Assembly (NCBI GenBank): GCA_023548195.1
Contig: JAJHZJ010000419.1
Location: forward strand, 87,042 to 151,041
Reading direction: 5' to 3'
Length of the DNA: 64,000 nt
Source: Bettongia penicillata ogilbyi
Lineage: Eukaryota > Chordata > Mammalia > Diprotodontia > Potoroidae
Shown here: in pieces, positions 1-10,759 of the stretch
Layout of the letters: every line of letters begins with the position of its first letter
Numbering within the stretch: the first letter of the stretch is position 1
Program-made: the position numbers and the translations under genes
The notes under the pieces: model-generated
Seen by the model: only the letters and a program-made list of their open reading frames with translations
Told to the model about the DNA's origin: nothing
The model's database searches: none

Positions 1-540
1 ATAATTAAAGAAAATTGTCCTGAAGCATTAGAACAAGGGGGAAAACAGAAATAGGAAAAGTCCATTGATCACCAAGTAAAAGAGATCCTATGAAGAAAAC
101 TCATAGGAATTCCATAGTCAAATTCCAAAACCCCCAGCCCAAGGATAAAATATTAAAGGCATCAAGATTAAAACAATTTAAATATGGTGATATCACAATT
201 AGACTCCTTCAAGACTTCGCAGCAGAGACATTAAAGGACTACAGGTTAAGGAACACAATATCTCAAAAAGCAAAGGTACTGGGACTGTGACCAAAAACTA
301 TCAGACCCTGCAAGGCTAAGTACTACTCTGAATGAAAAGAAAATGGACATTTGATAAACTCTCAGGCTTTGAAGTCTTTGAAAAGAAATCTGGAGCTTAA
401 TGGAAGAATTGACATATAACAAAATCTGACATAGGAGAAATATAAGGTACAAACCAATATATAAGATACATACCAAAGACGGATTATAAGGGATTTATAA
501 AGACAGTCTGTTTACTTTTTAATTTATAGATGGATGGATA
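1..540 (+). pseudogene. L1-type ORF1 3' part (decayed, cut by window edge)
   Basis: The first 300 bases translate to a decayed version of the C-terminal domain of the L1 ORF1 protein (the trimeric RNA-binding chaperone). The segment KQFKYGDITIRLLQDFAAET aligns by eye with the same part of the better copies at 2,880 and 60,880. The block ending near 290 corresponds to the point where those copies read SKELGL. Beyond that the frame is broken, and 300-540 matches only loosely the end of ORF1 and the following untranslated region. The 5' part lies outside the window. This copy is clearly more diverged than the other ORF1 copies here, so it is older. It could belong to a full L1 or to an ORF1-only element; the visible part does not tell. 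Confidence 0.7.
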
Positions 541-690
541 TAGAAATATAAAATATAAAATGTATGTCTAAGATTCTTATTAATAATTGGGTACCTCATA
601 AGTAAGACTAGGGAAAACCTGAAGAGGATATGAATTTAAAAATTAAAACCATTTAAGAACAGCTAAAAAGAGCAATTATTTGAGATCTGG
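540..690 (+). other. A-rich remnant downstream of old ORF1
   Basis: AT-rich sequence between the old ORF1 fragment and the next L1-type 5' end. A stretch near 570-625 loosely resembles the sequence that follows ORF1 in marsupial L1. No gene is visible. Confidence 0.3.
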
Positions 691-1329
691 TTCTGGGAGC
701 CCAGATGGTGGAGTGATTGGTAGTTACTATCTCCCTCCCCTTGTTGACCTTGACGAGCCCAGAGAATATCTCCCTGAGTAAAATCCTGTAAGAGTGGGGG
801 CAGCAGAAGGGGTGAACCCTCTCTTAGCCTATGAGGCTAGGAAAATCGCTAAGAAAGGTCCCTCCTGCTGTGACTGAAGGCAACAAGTGCAGGATCAGAG
901 CTGTCCACCTCAGCAAACTAGGAGAAGGTCCTGAGCCCCAGGGGGATCAAGCCTGCAACTGCCAACATCAGGTCACCAGGTGTGCCTCAGTACCCCAGGC
1001 GAATTGGGAAGACACAAGGTCAGATGGGGTCAGCAAACACTAAGCTTACCTATGCTCTAGCTCTGAAAAGGAGGCCTCTGGTGTCCAGACCACCTCTCCC
1101 CAACAATTAACGCAGCTAGCTACAGGGTAACTATGGATGAACTCAAAAGGACTTCACCTGGCCTCTGTTTTCCAACATCAGTCAAAACAGCACCAGGTAA
1201 GCTACAGCATTTTAACTTATAGCTCCAAGAACCAGAGGCAAAAGTAGACAAAGCCTCAAGATTTAGACACAAGAACCGAGGGACAGAGGACCCTGTGCCC
1301 AGACTCAGAGATCTACTTTAAAAGCCAGG
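690..1329 (+). mobile_element. L1-type 5'UTR fragment (5' end without body)
   Basis: The segment opens with a degenerate version of the L1 5' start (gagcccagatggtggagtg, the usual form being close to gagccaagatggcgg). It continues as GC-richer sequence with CAG- and CCT-rich tracts. The middle part (about 730-1,080) matches 37,770-38,160 in order and spacing, for example around ggtccctcctg (859 and 37,904). It stops at 1,329, where a second L1-type 5' start begins. The 70-codon frame at 831-1,043 is probably chance. L1 copies usually lose their 5' end, so a 5' piece without a body is unusual. It may be a tandem 5' promoter unit of the next element, or an older copy hit by a later insertion. 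Confidence 0.6.
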
Positions 1330-2098
1330 AAAAGGGCAGAGCCAAGATGGCAGACTAGAAAGACACACTTACACAGGATCCTCCCCACAGCCCATAAAAT
1401 ACCTGTAGAGAGGGACTCTCAACAAATTTTGGAGCAGCAAAAATGGAGAACAACAGAGTGGAGGATATTTCCAGCCCACGGTGACCTGAAAGGCCCACGG
1501 AAATGTCAGTTGCACTGGATGTGAAGTCAAACGTGGAGCCCAGCCCAGCCTTGGCCAAGCAGAGAGGTGACAAAACTCTGGAAGAAGGATACTTCGGGGG
1601 CTGAATCTCCGGTCACAGTAGGGGGTCCTCAGATCCCTCAGCCCACAGGCGCCAAAGGTCAGTGATGGGGTTTTATCAGCTGGGCAGGAAGGGAGAAGGG
1701 CCTTCCCATAGCTCTGGCAGCAGGCAGTGGCCACAGAGCCTGCACAGCAGCCCATATGGAAGCCCCATGGTTAGAATGTAAAAACCCTTGGGGGTATTGA
1801 AGAACTGAGTTTTACCTCAGCCCTGGGTGGAGGCCCTTGACTAGTTGGTCTTTGTCTCAAACTGAAGAGTGGCTGTGCCCATCTAGCTTATCTGAAAATC
1901 AGCCCCTAGGGCTGACTTGTCATAAGTGGAGGCCAAGTGGATGTGGAGAAGTATCTGCTAAGATTCTGGGCACAAAAATCCCACTCTGCATCCAGACCAG
2001 TACACGCTTGTTTGTGTCACGTTGGAGGAGTTGAGATCTCACAGATTCCCAGAGTATACCCTACTCTTGACATAAAAGTCAAGTAACTGGTTGGGAAA

Positions 2099-3173
2099 AT
2101 GCACAAAAAAGGGAAAAAATAAGACCATGGAAGGTTACTTTCTTGATGAACAGATATCTCCTCCCATCCTTTCAGAAGAAGAAGAACAATGCTTACCATC
2201 AGGGAAAGACATAGAAGTCAAGGCTTCTGTATCCCAAATATCCAAAATAAATATTCAATGGTCTCAGGCCATGGAAGAGCTCAAAAAGGATTTTGAAAAT
2301 CAAGTTATAGAGGTGGAGGAAAAACTGGGAAGAGAAATGAGAGAGATGCAAAAAAAGCATGAAAAGCAGGTCAACACCTTACTAAAGGAGACCCAAAAAA
2401 TTGCTGAAGAAAATATTGAAAAATAGGCTAATTCTAGCTTAGCAAAAGAGGTTCAAAAAGTCAATGAGGAGAAGAAAGTTTTAAAAAGGAGGTCCAAAAG
2501 CTCACTGAAGAAAAGAGTTCTCTCAAAATTAGAATGGAACAGATGGAGGCTAATGACTTTATGAGAAACCAAGAAATCACAAAACAAAATCAAAAGAATG
2601 AAAAAATTGAAGATAATGTGAAATATGTCATTGGAAAAACAACTGACCTGGAAAATAGATCCAGGAGAGACAATTTAAAAATTATGGGACTATCTGAAAG
2701 TCATGATCAAAAAAAGAGCCTAGATATCATCTTTGATGAAATTACCAAGGAAAATTGCCCTGATATTCTAGAACCAGAGGGCAAAATAAATATTGAAAGA
2801 ATCCATTGATCCCCTCCTGAAAGAGATCCTAAAAGAGAAATTCCTAGGAAGAGTGTGACCAAATTCCAGAGCTCCCTGGTCAAGGAGAAAATACTGCAAG
2901 CAGCTAGAAAGAAACAATTCAAATATTGTGGAAATACAATCAGGATAACACAAGATCTCGCAGCTTCTACATTAAGGGATGAAAGGGTGTGGAATAGGAT
3001 ATTCCAAAAGTCAAAGGAACTAGGACTAAAATCAAGAATCCCTTACCCAGAAAAACTGAGTATAATACTTCAGGGGAAAAAAATGATCTTTCAATGAAAT
3101 ACAGGACTTTCAAGCATTCTTGATGAAAAGATCAGAGCTGAAAAGAAAATTTGACTTTCAAACACAAGAATGA
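2099..3173 (+). pseudogene. L1/HAL1 ORF1 protein, frameshifted (copy A)
   Basis: L1 ORF1p is a trimeric RNA-binding nucleic-acid chaperone of the L1 RNP. Visible here in order: a basic start with a one-base loss just after the ATG at 2,099; a charged coiled-coil region (2,260-2,430, heptad-like E/K/L/M pattern); a stop at 2,424; a short deletion near 2,480; the RRM-like core with NRSRRDNLKIMGLSES at about 2,654-2,701; a TGA at 2,807, probably a decayed CGA codon because copy C has the same change; and a C-terminal domain with KKQFKYCGNTIRITQDLAAS and YPEKL (2,908-3,060). A further stop lies near 3,095. The canonical stop is at 3,171-3,173. With at least three frame breaks it cannot make full-length protein. 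Confidence 0.85.
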
Positions 3174-3311
3174 AAAGAAGCATGAAAAGGTAAACAGCAA
3201 AGAGAAGTCATAAGGGACTTACTAAAGTTGAACTGTTTACATTCCTACATGGAAAGACAATATTTGTAACTCTTGAAACTTTTCAGTATCTGGGTAGTTG
3301 GTGGGATTACA

Positions 3312-3322
3312 ACACACACATA

Positions 3323-3357
<35 letters not shown>

Positions 3358-3360
3358 CAC
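3312..3360. repeat. (CA)n-(GA)n microsatellite in HAL1 3' region
   Basis: Compound dinucleotide run inside the untranslated region of copy A. Copy C has a shorter, interrupted CA stretch at the same place (about 61,284-61,320), so the tract is ancestral to the family and has changed length since. Confidence 0.85.
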
Positions 3361-4119
3361 AGAGTGAATTGAATGGGATCATATCTTAAAAAAATGAAAT
3401 TAGGTGGTGAGAGAGAAATATATTGTGAGGAGAAAGAGAGAAATGGAATAGGGCAAATTATCTCTCATAAAAGAGGTAAGCAAAAGACTTTTCAGTGGTG
3501 GGCAAAAAGGGGAGATCAGAGAAAAACATGCAGTTTACTCTTATCACATTCAACTAAAGGAAGGAATAAAATGCACACTCATTTTGGTATGAAAACCTAT
3601 CTTACAATACAGGAAAGTGGGGGAGAAGAGGATAAACAGGTTGGCGAGGATGGAAGGGAGGGTAGTGGGAGGAGGGAGCAATTTGAAGTAAACATTCTTG
3701 GGGAGGGACAGGATCAAAAGAGAAAACAGAAGCAATGAGGGGCAAGATAGGATGGAGGGAAATATAGTTAGTCTTGCACAACACGACTATTATGGAAGTC
3801 ATTTGCAAAACTACACAGATATGGCCTATATTGAATTGCTTGCTTCCCCCAAAGGGAATAGGTGGAGAGGGAGGGATGAAGAGAAGTTGGAAGTTAAAGT
3901 TTTAGGAACAACGGTTGAGTATTGTTCTTACTACTGGGAAATAAGCAATACAGGTATAGAAAGTTATCTGGCCCTACAGGACAAAAGAGAAGATGGGGAC
4001 AAGGGAAGGGAGGGATGTTAGAGGAGAGGGCAGATCAGTAATAGGGGCAATTAGAATGCTCAAAATATGTTTTAAATTGAGAGGGTGGGAAAGATTTATG
4101 ATGGTGGAGATACACAAAG

Positions 4120-4580
4120 AATTAGGGAAGGAGAGATCTGGCTGCACACCTCAAACTTAAAGTCACATTTGAGACATATACAGAAGAACCACTTTTGCCA
4201 GAAAGGAAAATTCTAGACACTAATATACCACGCCTCTTGGCCTGGCTTATGATATGGATTGTTGTCTTATCTCCTGTGCCTTACATCTTGGTTTCTGCAA
4301 AACAGATATCTAGAAATAGTTCCTTTGGAACTGGCAACTTTCCTTGCTCTTTACCATACAGGGAATACAATCCTATTTCTGAACCCCAGTCCCAATAACT
4401 GGTTCCTACTTACCCAAAATAAAATCATAACTGATGCTGGTCACAACTATTTGCCTCCAGATGATCGTGATGAAGTCAAGGTCCCCTTCATATGGCAATC
4501 TAAGGAACTCTTTGCCAAATATTGGACCATGGTGAAAAAAATGCTCTTATCCCATGACAATCTATTTAATAAATGACTCC
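4120..4580 (+). other. Unidentified coding-like remnant (two frames)
   Basis: Two overlapping frames follow copy A directly. The first (4,195-4,398) has a strongly hydrophobic stretch (LLAWLMIWIVVLSPVPYILV) followed by an NSS glycosylation sequon, like a signal peptide and the start of a secreted or envelope-like protein. The second (4,259-4,576) is open for 105 codons and ends at a TGA. Its last 60 residues are polar and non-repetitive. A one-base shift would join a hydrophobic start to this tail. I do not recognise the protein. Possibilities are a decayed retroviral envelope start, a processed pseudogene, or chance. Neither frame alone is beyond chance length. Confidence 0.25.
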
Positions 4581-5665
4581 CAGTCATTGCATTGAGGTCT
4601 ACTCAATTGCCCATGAATCCTAGACATAATTATCTTGTCAAAAATTCAAGACACTTTGTAATTTGTTTATTACCTGAGGATGAACCTTATAAGTCCCAGA
4701 CCCTCAGTTATCATCCTAATCAGCTTAAGAAGTGGCAAGAATCAAAAAGTTTTTGAAGGGAATAATATTTTAATAGCATATTTCTGTTTTCAAGGCACAT
4801 TTTAAAGAGTAAGATCTGATATTCCATGCAGAAATCCTCCAAATGTATTTGTTTTAGAATAATTGTATAAGTTAATTGACCTGTTTCTTTTTGGAATACA
4901 CCCATGACATTTAATAGACATGGTTTTAATTTTTGCTCTTCCGCATAATAAAAGATTCATTAATAAAAATGGATTAACACTAAGAATTTGAGCAACACAG
5001 AGGTAGATCAACTTCAAATCTATTTTCATGACAGCAGAAACATTTCTGCAGTATAAGTAGTAAGAATACTTTAATTAGCTTTTATTTTTGAATCGCTGGT
5101 AGAATGACAAATTCCATTGATCAAAGGAATAAAGCTTGATGAAAAAGAACAAGAATTATAGAAGATCACTGTATTCTCCTTAAAATTAACTTCAATTAAC
5201 TTCAGGGAAGCATAAAGACCAGATTTTCTTATTTTTATATACACATTAAAATTAAAAAATATTCATAGGGCAAATGGCTAAACTATTTTTTTGCAATTTA
5301 CTTTTCTGATAACTGAAATAATTTTATGGAGGAATCTGACTGATGGAATTTGGCACAAAAGAGTTATCCTTCTGTGTGTCTCTTTTGGGTCAAGCCTATA
5401 CTTATTTTAGGGCCAATTACAAATGGGGAAGTAAATAAACTAAAAAAAAAAGGATTCCCTTATAGTTTAGGGGGTGGGATTTTCAGTGCAAAAGAGCTAT
5501 TTAATTTTCTATTATATACTACTTTTTTTTCTTTTTTGATAGTTCTCATGTAATAGATTGTTATCCTGGAAAAGAGAAGATTTTTGTAGGGGAGGGGGAA
5601 AGCATTTATATACCATTTACACTGGGTCAAATGCCATGCTAAGCACATTTTATTTTATTTGTACC
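4580..5665. other. Intergenic, nothing recognised
   Basis: AT-rich sequence with short A and T runs. I see no repeat family, RNA gene or convincing reading frame. Confidence 0.5.
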
Positions 5666-5669
5666 ATTA

Positions 5670-5880
5670 TTGCTTTATTTTGGTCTTCACAATAACTCTG
5701 TGACATAGATACTATTATTTTCGTGATCACTGTTTTATAGCTGAAGAAGCTGAGGCAAACAAAGGTTCACTAACTTGTATGGCAATATACAGCTAATAAG
5801 TGTTTGAGATCATATTTGAACTCAGCACTTTCTGATTCCAAGTCCAGCCTTCTATCCATTGCACCACCAGCTGCTTCACA
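5670..5880 (-). mobile_element. MIR/CORE-SINE fragment
   Basis: In antisense it shows the usual SINE order: the reverse of the 3' part with actctgtgacatagatacta, then gaagctgaggcaaa, a decayed cacagctaataagtg block, a decayed tttgaactcag box and a tRNA-like end (ccattgcaccaccagctgc). Confidence 0.75.
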
Positions 5881-6084
5881 GGCAGTGAAGAATGATAACC
5901 ATTTTCAGATATTTGATGAATTTTACTTGAGACTAGGTATTAGACTTACCTGACTGAGTTTTAGAAGTCAGTACAGTTTTAAAAGCATTGGATCAAACTC
6001 AATGTAGAAAAAAAATACAATTCACCTTGTCAAAAAAAGTGAAATGGCCTGGTTTCTTCAAACTTCTGCTAAAATCCTATCTGC

Positions 6085-6290
6085 TGCTAAACACCTCCTC
6101 TACTCTAGGGTTTTCCTTTTTAGATTGCTCATGTGTCCTGTATATATCTTATTTCTGCATAATTATTGCATGTTTTCCCTCTATCAGACTGTGAGTTCTT
6201 TAAATGCTTCTACATTTCTTGAAATCTTTATCATTTAGCACAATCCCTGGCACATAACATGCACTTAATAAAAGCAAGCTGATTGCCTAA
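6085..6290 (+). mobile_element. L2-type LINE 3' end
   Basis: Contains the conserved L2 3' end features: a ctgtgagttcttt block, a run with tttagcacaatccctggca, and acttaataaaagc near 6,264. Only the 3' terminal part is present. Confidence 0.65.
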
Positions 6291-6515
6291 CTACCTCATT
6301 CAGCAGTGAAGTCATCATAAATGAAAAGTGTTCAAAGTCTGAGTAATTACTCATTAGAGATGTTTTAAAAGGTTTTCATGAGGAGAGGATTACTTCAATT
6401 GGACTACCTGGGACTATACTTTCGAATTTTGTATTCTATGACTCTGTACTTCTTGCATTTTAAAACTTATTAAAAAATAGAACTTTATTGATGATGCACT
6501 TGACAGTAGAAAAAA

Positions 6516-6650
6516 ATTAAGGGGAAAGAGATAAAGAAATAGGAAGAAAAGGAAGAAAAAACAGAAGGAAGAGAAGGAAATGGAAGAGTAGAAAGAGGAA
6601 GAAAATGAGAAAAATGGAGCAGAAGGAAAAAGAGTAGAGAGGAAAAATTG
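6516..6650. repeat. Polypurine (GAA/GGA) tract
   Basis: About 135 bases nearly all A or G on the + strand, with GGAAGAAAA-type units. It abuts the TA/TG dinucleotide palindrome. The reverse-strand frames over it are low-complexity and not genes. Confidence 0.8.
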
Positions 6651-6654
6651 TATA

Positions 6655-6713
6655 TACACATATATGTGTAGGTATATATGTGTGTGTATGTGTTGTATAT
6701 ATATACAACACAT

Positions 6714-6744
<31 letters not shown>

Positions 6745-6766
6745 ATATATGTATATAAATATATGG
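6655..6766. repeat. TA/TG/CA microsatellite with perfect palindrome
   Basis: Alternating purine-pyrimidine sequence. Positions 6,679-6,722 form a perfect 44-bp palindrome centred between 6,700 and 6,701 (TG arm, TA centre, CA arm). Confidence 0.9.
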
Positions 6767-6822
6767 AAGGAGAAAATCAGCTTGACTTTGGCTGGATAAA
6801 GATTATCCATGCCTCTGATAGT

Positions 6823-9455
6823 TTTTTAAATTATTTTTATTTTATTTATTTTTAGGTTTCAACATTTAATTCCACAAGATTCTTAGTTCCAAATTTTCTA
6901 CTCATCCCTCCAACCCCAAGACAGCATCCATTATGATTGCCCCTTTTGCTCCAATCTTCCTTCCCTTCTATCATACCCCTCTCTTCTCTTATCTTCATCC
7001 CTTCTATTTTTTTGTAGGGCGAGATAGATTTCTAGACCCCATTGCCTGTATATCTTATTTTCCAATTACATGTAAAAATAATTTTTGACATTTGTTTTGA
7101 AAGTTTTGAGTTTCAACTTCTCTCCCTTCTTCCCTCCCCACCCATTCCAACTGAGAAGGCAAGCAATTTGATATAAGTTATGCATGTGTAGTTATGGGAA
7201 ACATTTCCATGACAGTCATGTTGTGAAAGACTATATTTCCCTCCATCCTATCCTGCTTCCATTTATGATATTCTCTTTTTTGACCCTGTTCCTCTTCAAA
7301 AGTGTGTGCTTTTAATTACTCCTTCCTACCATTTACCCTCCCTTCTATCATTCTTCTACCCTCTGCTTATCCCTTTCCCCCTACTATTCTATAGTGTAAG
7401 ATTTTCATACCAAACTAAGTGTGCATGTTATTACCTCCTTAAGTCAAAAACCGATGAGAGTAAGGTTCACTTTTTTCCTCTCACTTTTCCCCTCTTCTTC
7501 TCCATTGAAAAAGCTTTTTCATGCCTCTTTCATGTGAGAGATAATTTATCCCATCCACTTCTCCCTTTCTCCTTCTCCCAATATATTCCTTTCTCATTCC
7601 TTACTTTTGTTTCTTTAGAAATCATACCTTCATACTCACCTCACTCTGTGCCCTCTGTCTATATGCATATAATCCCTTCAACTACCATAATACTGAATAA
7701 AGTCTGAAGAGATACAAATATTATTTTTCCATGTATGAATATAAACACTTCAACTTTAGTAAGTCCCCTATGATTTCTCTTTCCTATTTACCTTTTCATG
7801 CTTCTCTTGATTCTTGTGTTTCAAAGTCAAAATTTCTACTCAGCTCTGGCCTTCTTATCAAGAATGTCTGAAAGTCCTCTATTTTATTGAATTTCATTTC
7901 ATTTTTCCCTGAAGAATTATACTCAGTGTTGCTGGGTATGTGATTCTTGGTTTTAATCCTAGCTCCTTTGACCTCTTGAATATGATATTTCAAGCCCTGT
8001 GATCCCTTAATGAAGAAGTTGCTAGATCTCATTTCATCCTGATTGTGTTTCCACAATACTCGAATTGTTTCTTTCTGGCCGCTTGCAATATTTTCTCCTT
8101 TACCTGGGAGTGCTGGAATTTGGATACAATATTCCTAGTAATTTGCCTTTTCACATCTCTTTAAAGAGGTGATTTGTGGGTTCTTTCAATGTCTACTTTA
8201 ACCTCTGCTTCTAGCATATCGGTGTAGTTTTCTTTGATAATTTCTTGACAAATGATATCTAACCTTTCTTTGATCATAACTTTCAAGTGGTCCAATAACT
8301 TTTAAATTTTCTGTCCTGAATCTGTTGTCTAGGTCAGTTGTTTTTCCAATGACATATTTCACATTGCTGTTTTTTTTCAATCCTTTGTTCTGGTTTCATA
8401 ATTTCTTGATTTTTCATAAAATTTTTATCTTCCATCCCTTCCATTCTAATATTTAACGAATCATTTTCTTTAGTGAGCTTTTGGACCTCTTTTTCAATCT
8501 GACCAATTCTGCTTTTTAAGTCATTCTTCTCCTCATTGGCTTTTTGGATTTCTTTTGCCATTTGGGTTAGTCTGTTTTTAAGGTGTGATATTCTTCAGCA
8601 TTTTTGCATCTCCTTTAACAAGTAGTTGATTTATTTTTCATGATATTCTTGGAGCACTCCAGTTTATCTTCCCATTTTTTGCTCTACTTCTCTTACTTGA
8701 TTTTCAAAGTCTTCTTTGAGTGCTTTCATGCCCTGAGACCAATTCCCATTTCTCTTGGAGGTTTTGGATTCAGGAGCTTTGACTTTGTTGCCTTGTTCTG
8801 TTTGTATAGTTTGTTTTTCCTTGTCACCAAAGTAAGATTCTATAGTCTAAATCTTTTTTTCCTGTTTTTGCTCATTTCTCCATCCATATCCTTGAGTTTT
8901 GAGTTCTTTGCCAAGGTAGTTCTCTGATTCCAGTGGGAGTAATGGGTGAATCAACTGCTTGATCCCCACACAATTTGTGGACCTAGAGTTCCAGAAACAA
9001 CTGTTGCTGCTGTTTTTGCTGCTACTGTGGCTGCTGTGGATTCCTCCAACCCTTCCTCTGCCCTGAGGCTGGGACCTGACCATTCTACTCTCTCACACAA
9101 GTCCAACAGGTTTTTTACACTGACATTCCAATTTCCTCCTCAGTATTTTGGGGGTCATCAAGTCTGGAAACTGCTATAGGAGCCAGAGATTCACCCTCCC
9201 TTCAGGCCTGATCAGGGTCCATCTGTGCTGGTGCAGCCATGCTAGACTGTGCTCTGCTTCCAACCCAGTGTGATAGATGTTTCCCGCCCACCGCCTAGGC
9301 TGTCTTGGGTTGGAGATTTGCTTCTCTCTGTCATTCTGTGGGGTCTGAAGCTCCAGGATTTGGTTAGAGTCATTTATTTTACAGGCATTTGGCTGAGTTT
9401 ATGGGGAAATCTTTAGTAAGTCTCTACTTTTACTCCACCACCTTGGCTCCACCCC
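6823..9455 (-). mobile_element. HAL1-type (ORF1-only) retrotransposon, copy B, full length
   Basis: Read on the minus strand it starts at 9,455 with ggggtggagccaaggtggtg, a recognisable L1-type 5' start. About 580 bases of 5'UTR follow, then ORF1 (8,875 to 7,797), then about 970 bases of purine-rich untranslated sequence, ending in an A-rich AAATAAATAAAATAAAA-type tail at 6,823-6,860. The 3' region matches those of copies A and C, including the block around cacaacatgactgtcatgg (about 7,210-7,230). No ORF2 sequence lies between ORF1 and the tail, so the half-L1 layout is complete in one copy. I could not find a clear target-site duplication. Divergence from copies A and C is considerable, so it is an older or separate subfamily. 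Confidence 0.8.
7797..8875 (-). pseudogene. L1/HAL1 ORF1 protein, frameshifted (copy B)
   Basis: Starts at an ATG at 8,873-8,875 (reverse strand) with a basic N-terminus, then shifts frame within about 25 bases. A coiled-coil region with IEKEVQKLTKENDSLNIRME (about 8,510-8,445) matches the same part of copies A and C (EKEVQKLTE in copy C). The RRM-like core is visible around 8,300-8,360 but is broken, and the C-terminal domain lies near 8,090-7,800. The canonical stop codon TGA has become TCA, and the next in-frame stop is at 7,797-7,799. Several stops and frameshifts make it non-functional. The ORF1 order and length fit L1 ORF1p of about 360 residues. Confidence 0.8.
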
Positions 9456-9670
9456 TAAGAAATCTTATATAGTAATAGATACTAAAGAAATGGAGGATGC
9501 AGTGAGTATAAAGGGTTGGAACTTTATGAAGTAAAGGCCCACAAGAGAAGAAAGGAGAATAATTACATATAATTAAAATGTTCACCAACATAAACTTCAA
9601 CTCATATTTTATTTAGAACACATTCAAGAGCTAATGAAAATAATTGATAACAAATAAATAGCATTTTAAG
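9455..9670. other. Short unassigned spacer
   Basis: AT-rich sequence between HAL1 copy B and a TA/CA microsatellite. No feature recognised. Confidence 0.4.
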
Positions 9671-9679
9671 ACTTGTATA

Positions 9680-9701
9680 TGTATATTTGCATATATACCT
9701 A

Positions 9702-9770
<69 letters not shown>
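9680..9770. repeat. (TA)n-(CA)n microsatellite
   Basis: About 27 bases of alternating TA followed by about 32 bases of alternating AC. Reading frames over it are low-complexity artefacts. Confidence 0.95.
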
Positions 9771-9809
9771 TCATAACAATATAGCAATAACTTTGGGGGA
9801 TACACACAC

Positions 9810-9905
9810 ACATTTCATTTTACACATGAGGAAAACTGAGGCTGATAATTTCTAAGTGACTTGAAAGGGCCACACAGCCAGTGTCTTAGAAAGGTAGTCA
9901 CTCCA
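9810..9905 (-). mobile_element. MIR/CORE-SINE fragment
   Basis: The core in antisense is clear: cattttacacatgaggaaaa, ctgaggct, then a tgacttgaaagggccacaca block. Confidence 0.7.
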
Positions 9906-10640
9906 TAAAAGAAGAAAGATGATCTTTCTACTAGAGATGGAAGACTATGAATTTAATGGGAGTTCAAATGGTAAAGGGAAGGTAAGTTGGTTGAATAATT
10001 AAATCAAGTGGCAAGAGTGGTGTTTGAAATTACATGCCTAGACAACAACTTAAGACAAATTATTCCTAGTAAAATTTGAAATTGTCAAAGCTACAAAAGT
10101 AAATGAATGAGGATTTAAGGTGGCCCTCACATTACCTTTAATCTGAAACCCATATGGCAAGGTTTAAGCATAAGCCATATCACCAAATGGGAGAGATCTG
10201 CCAAGGAAAACCTTTTCCTTTTCTTCCTCCACCATATTAATAGAGAGAACGGGCTTCCTAGATTCAGGTATGACTACAGAATCAACTCAGCTTCCTCATT
10301 ACTACCACATGCTGATTGTGTATCTCTCTATAACAATAATTTAAAAAACACATCAATTAATTGAATATGAATATCATGTAATTCCTACATACTCATTTTT
10401 TTCAGTTTTAGCATAACTAATTCTTTCAAATAATATCAATATGATATGGTTTTGAAGGTTTGGTGTATCCCTTTGACTTACTTCTATCTGAGTTTTCCTT
10501 ATCTTGCCTAAAATATGAAACCCCAATCTGTATATAATATTCCATGAGCAAGGTTTTATTGAAACTGTAAACCAAATTCTTCAGGTGCCATATTATATCA
10601 ATAGCTCACACTGAGTTTGTAGTTCCCTGGGAGTCATAGA
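9905..10640. other. Intergenic, nothing recognised
   Basis: Ordinary AT-rich sequence. No gene, RNA or repeat family that I can name. Confidence 0.45.
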
Positions 10641-10642
10641 CC

Positions 10643-10648
10643 TTGTGT

Positions 10649-10683
<35 letters not shown>
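10643..10683. repeat. (TG)n microsatellite
   Basis: About 20 TG units with one interruption near the start. Confidence 0.95.
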
Positions 10684-10688
<5 letters not shown>

Positions 10689-10759
10689 CCTAACTACACA
10701 TCTCTATTCTATATCTGTGAGGCTAATTTTTGACCCCACATATAGGTTTTTGGACAGTT

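Larger units (their letters stand above)
1330..4100 (+). mobile_element. HAL1-type (ORF1-only) L1-derived retrotransposon, copy A
   Basis: Layout: a 5' start at 1,337 (gcagagccaagatggcagac), about 770 bases of 5'UTR, ORF1 at 2,099-3,173, then about 900 bases of purine-rich untranslated sequence. No endonuclease or RT frame follows ORF1. The untranslated part carries a CA/GA microsatellite at 3,312-3,360 and matches the 3' region of copy C (61,149-62,100) almost block for block, up to about 4,060-4,100. The A-rich tail seen in copy C is not clear here, so the exact 3' end is uncertain. HAL1 (half-L1) elements are a known class that keep ORF1 and depend on L1 for reverse transcription. I infer membership from structure and from comparison with the two other copies. 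Confidence 0.75.

Noticed and set aside
1355..1755. Two minus-strand frames (72 and 128 codons) over the HAL1 5'UTR
   Set aside because: This is the GC-richer 5'UTR of copy A. Neither frame has a motif, and the sense element explains the sequence.
6414..6855. Several overlapping frames coding for C/V/Y/I or K/E-rich products
   Set aside because: They are translations of TG/TA/CA and polypurine simple sequence.
9602..9855. Frames with poly-(YI) and poly-(TH/CV) products
   Set aside because: Products of the (TA)n-(CA)n microsatellite.
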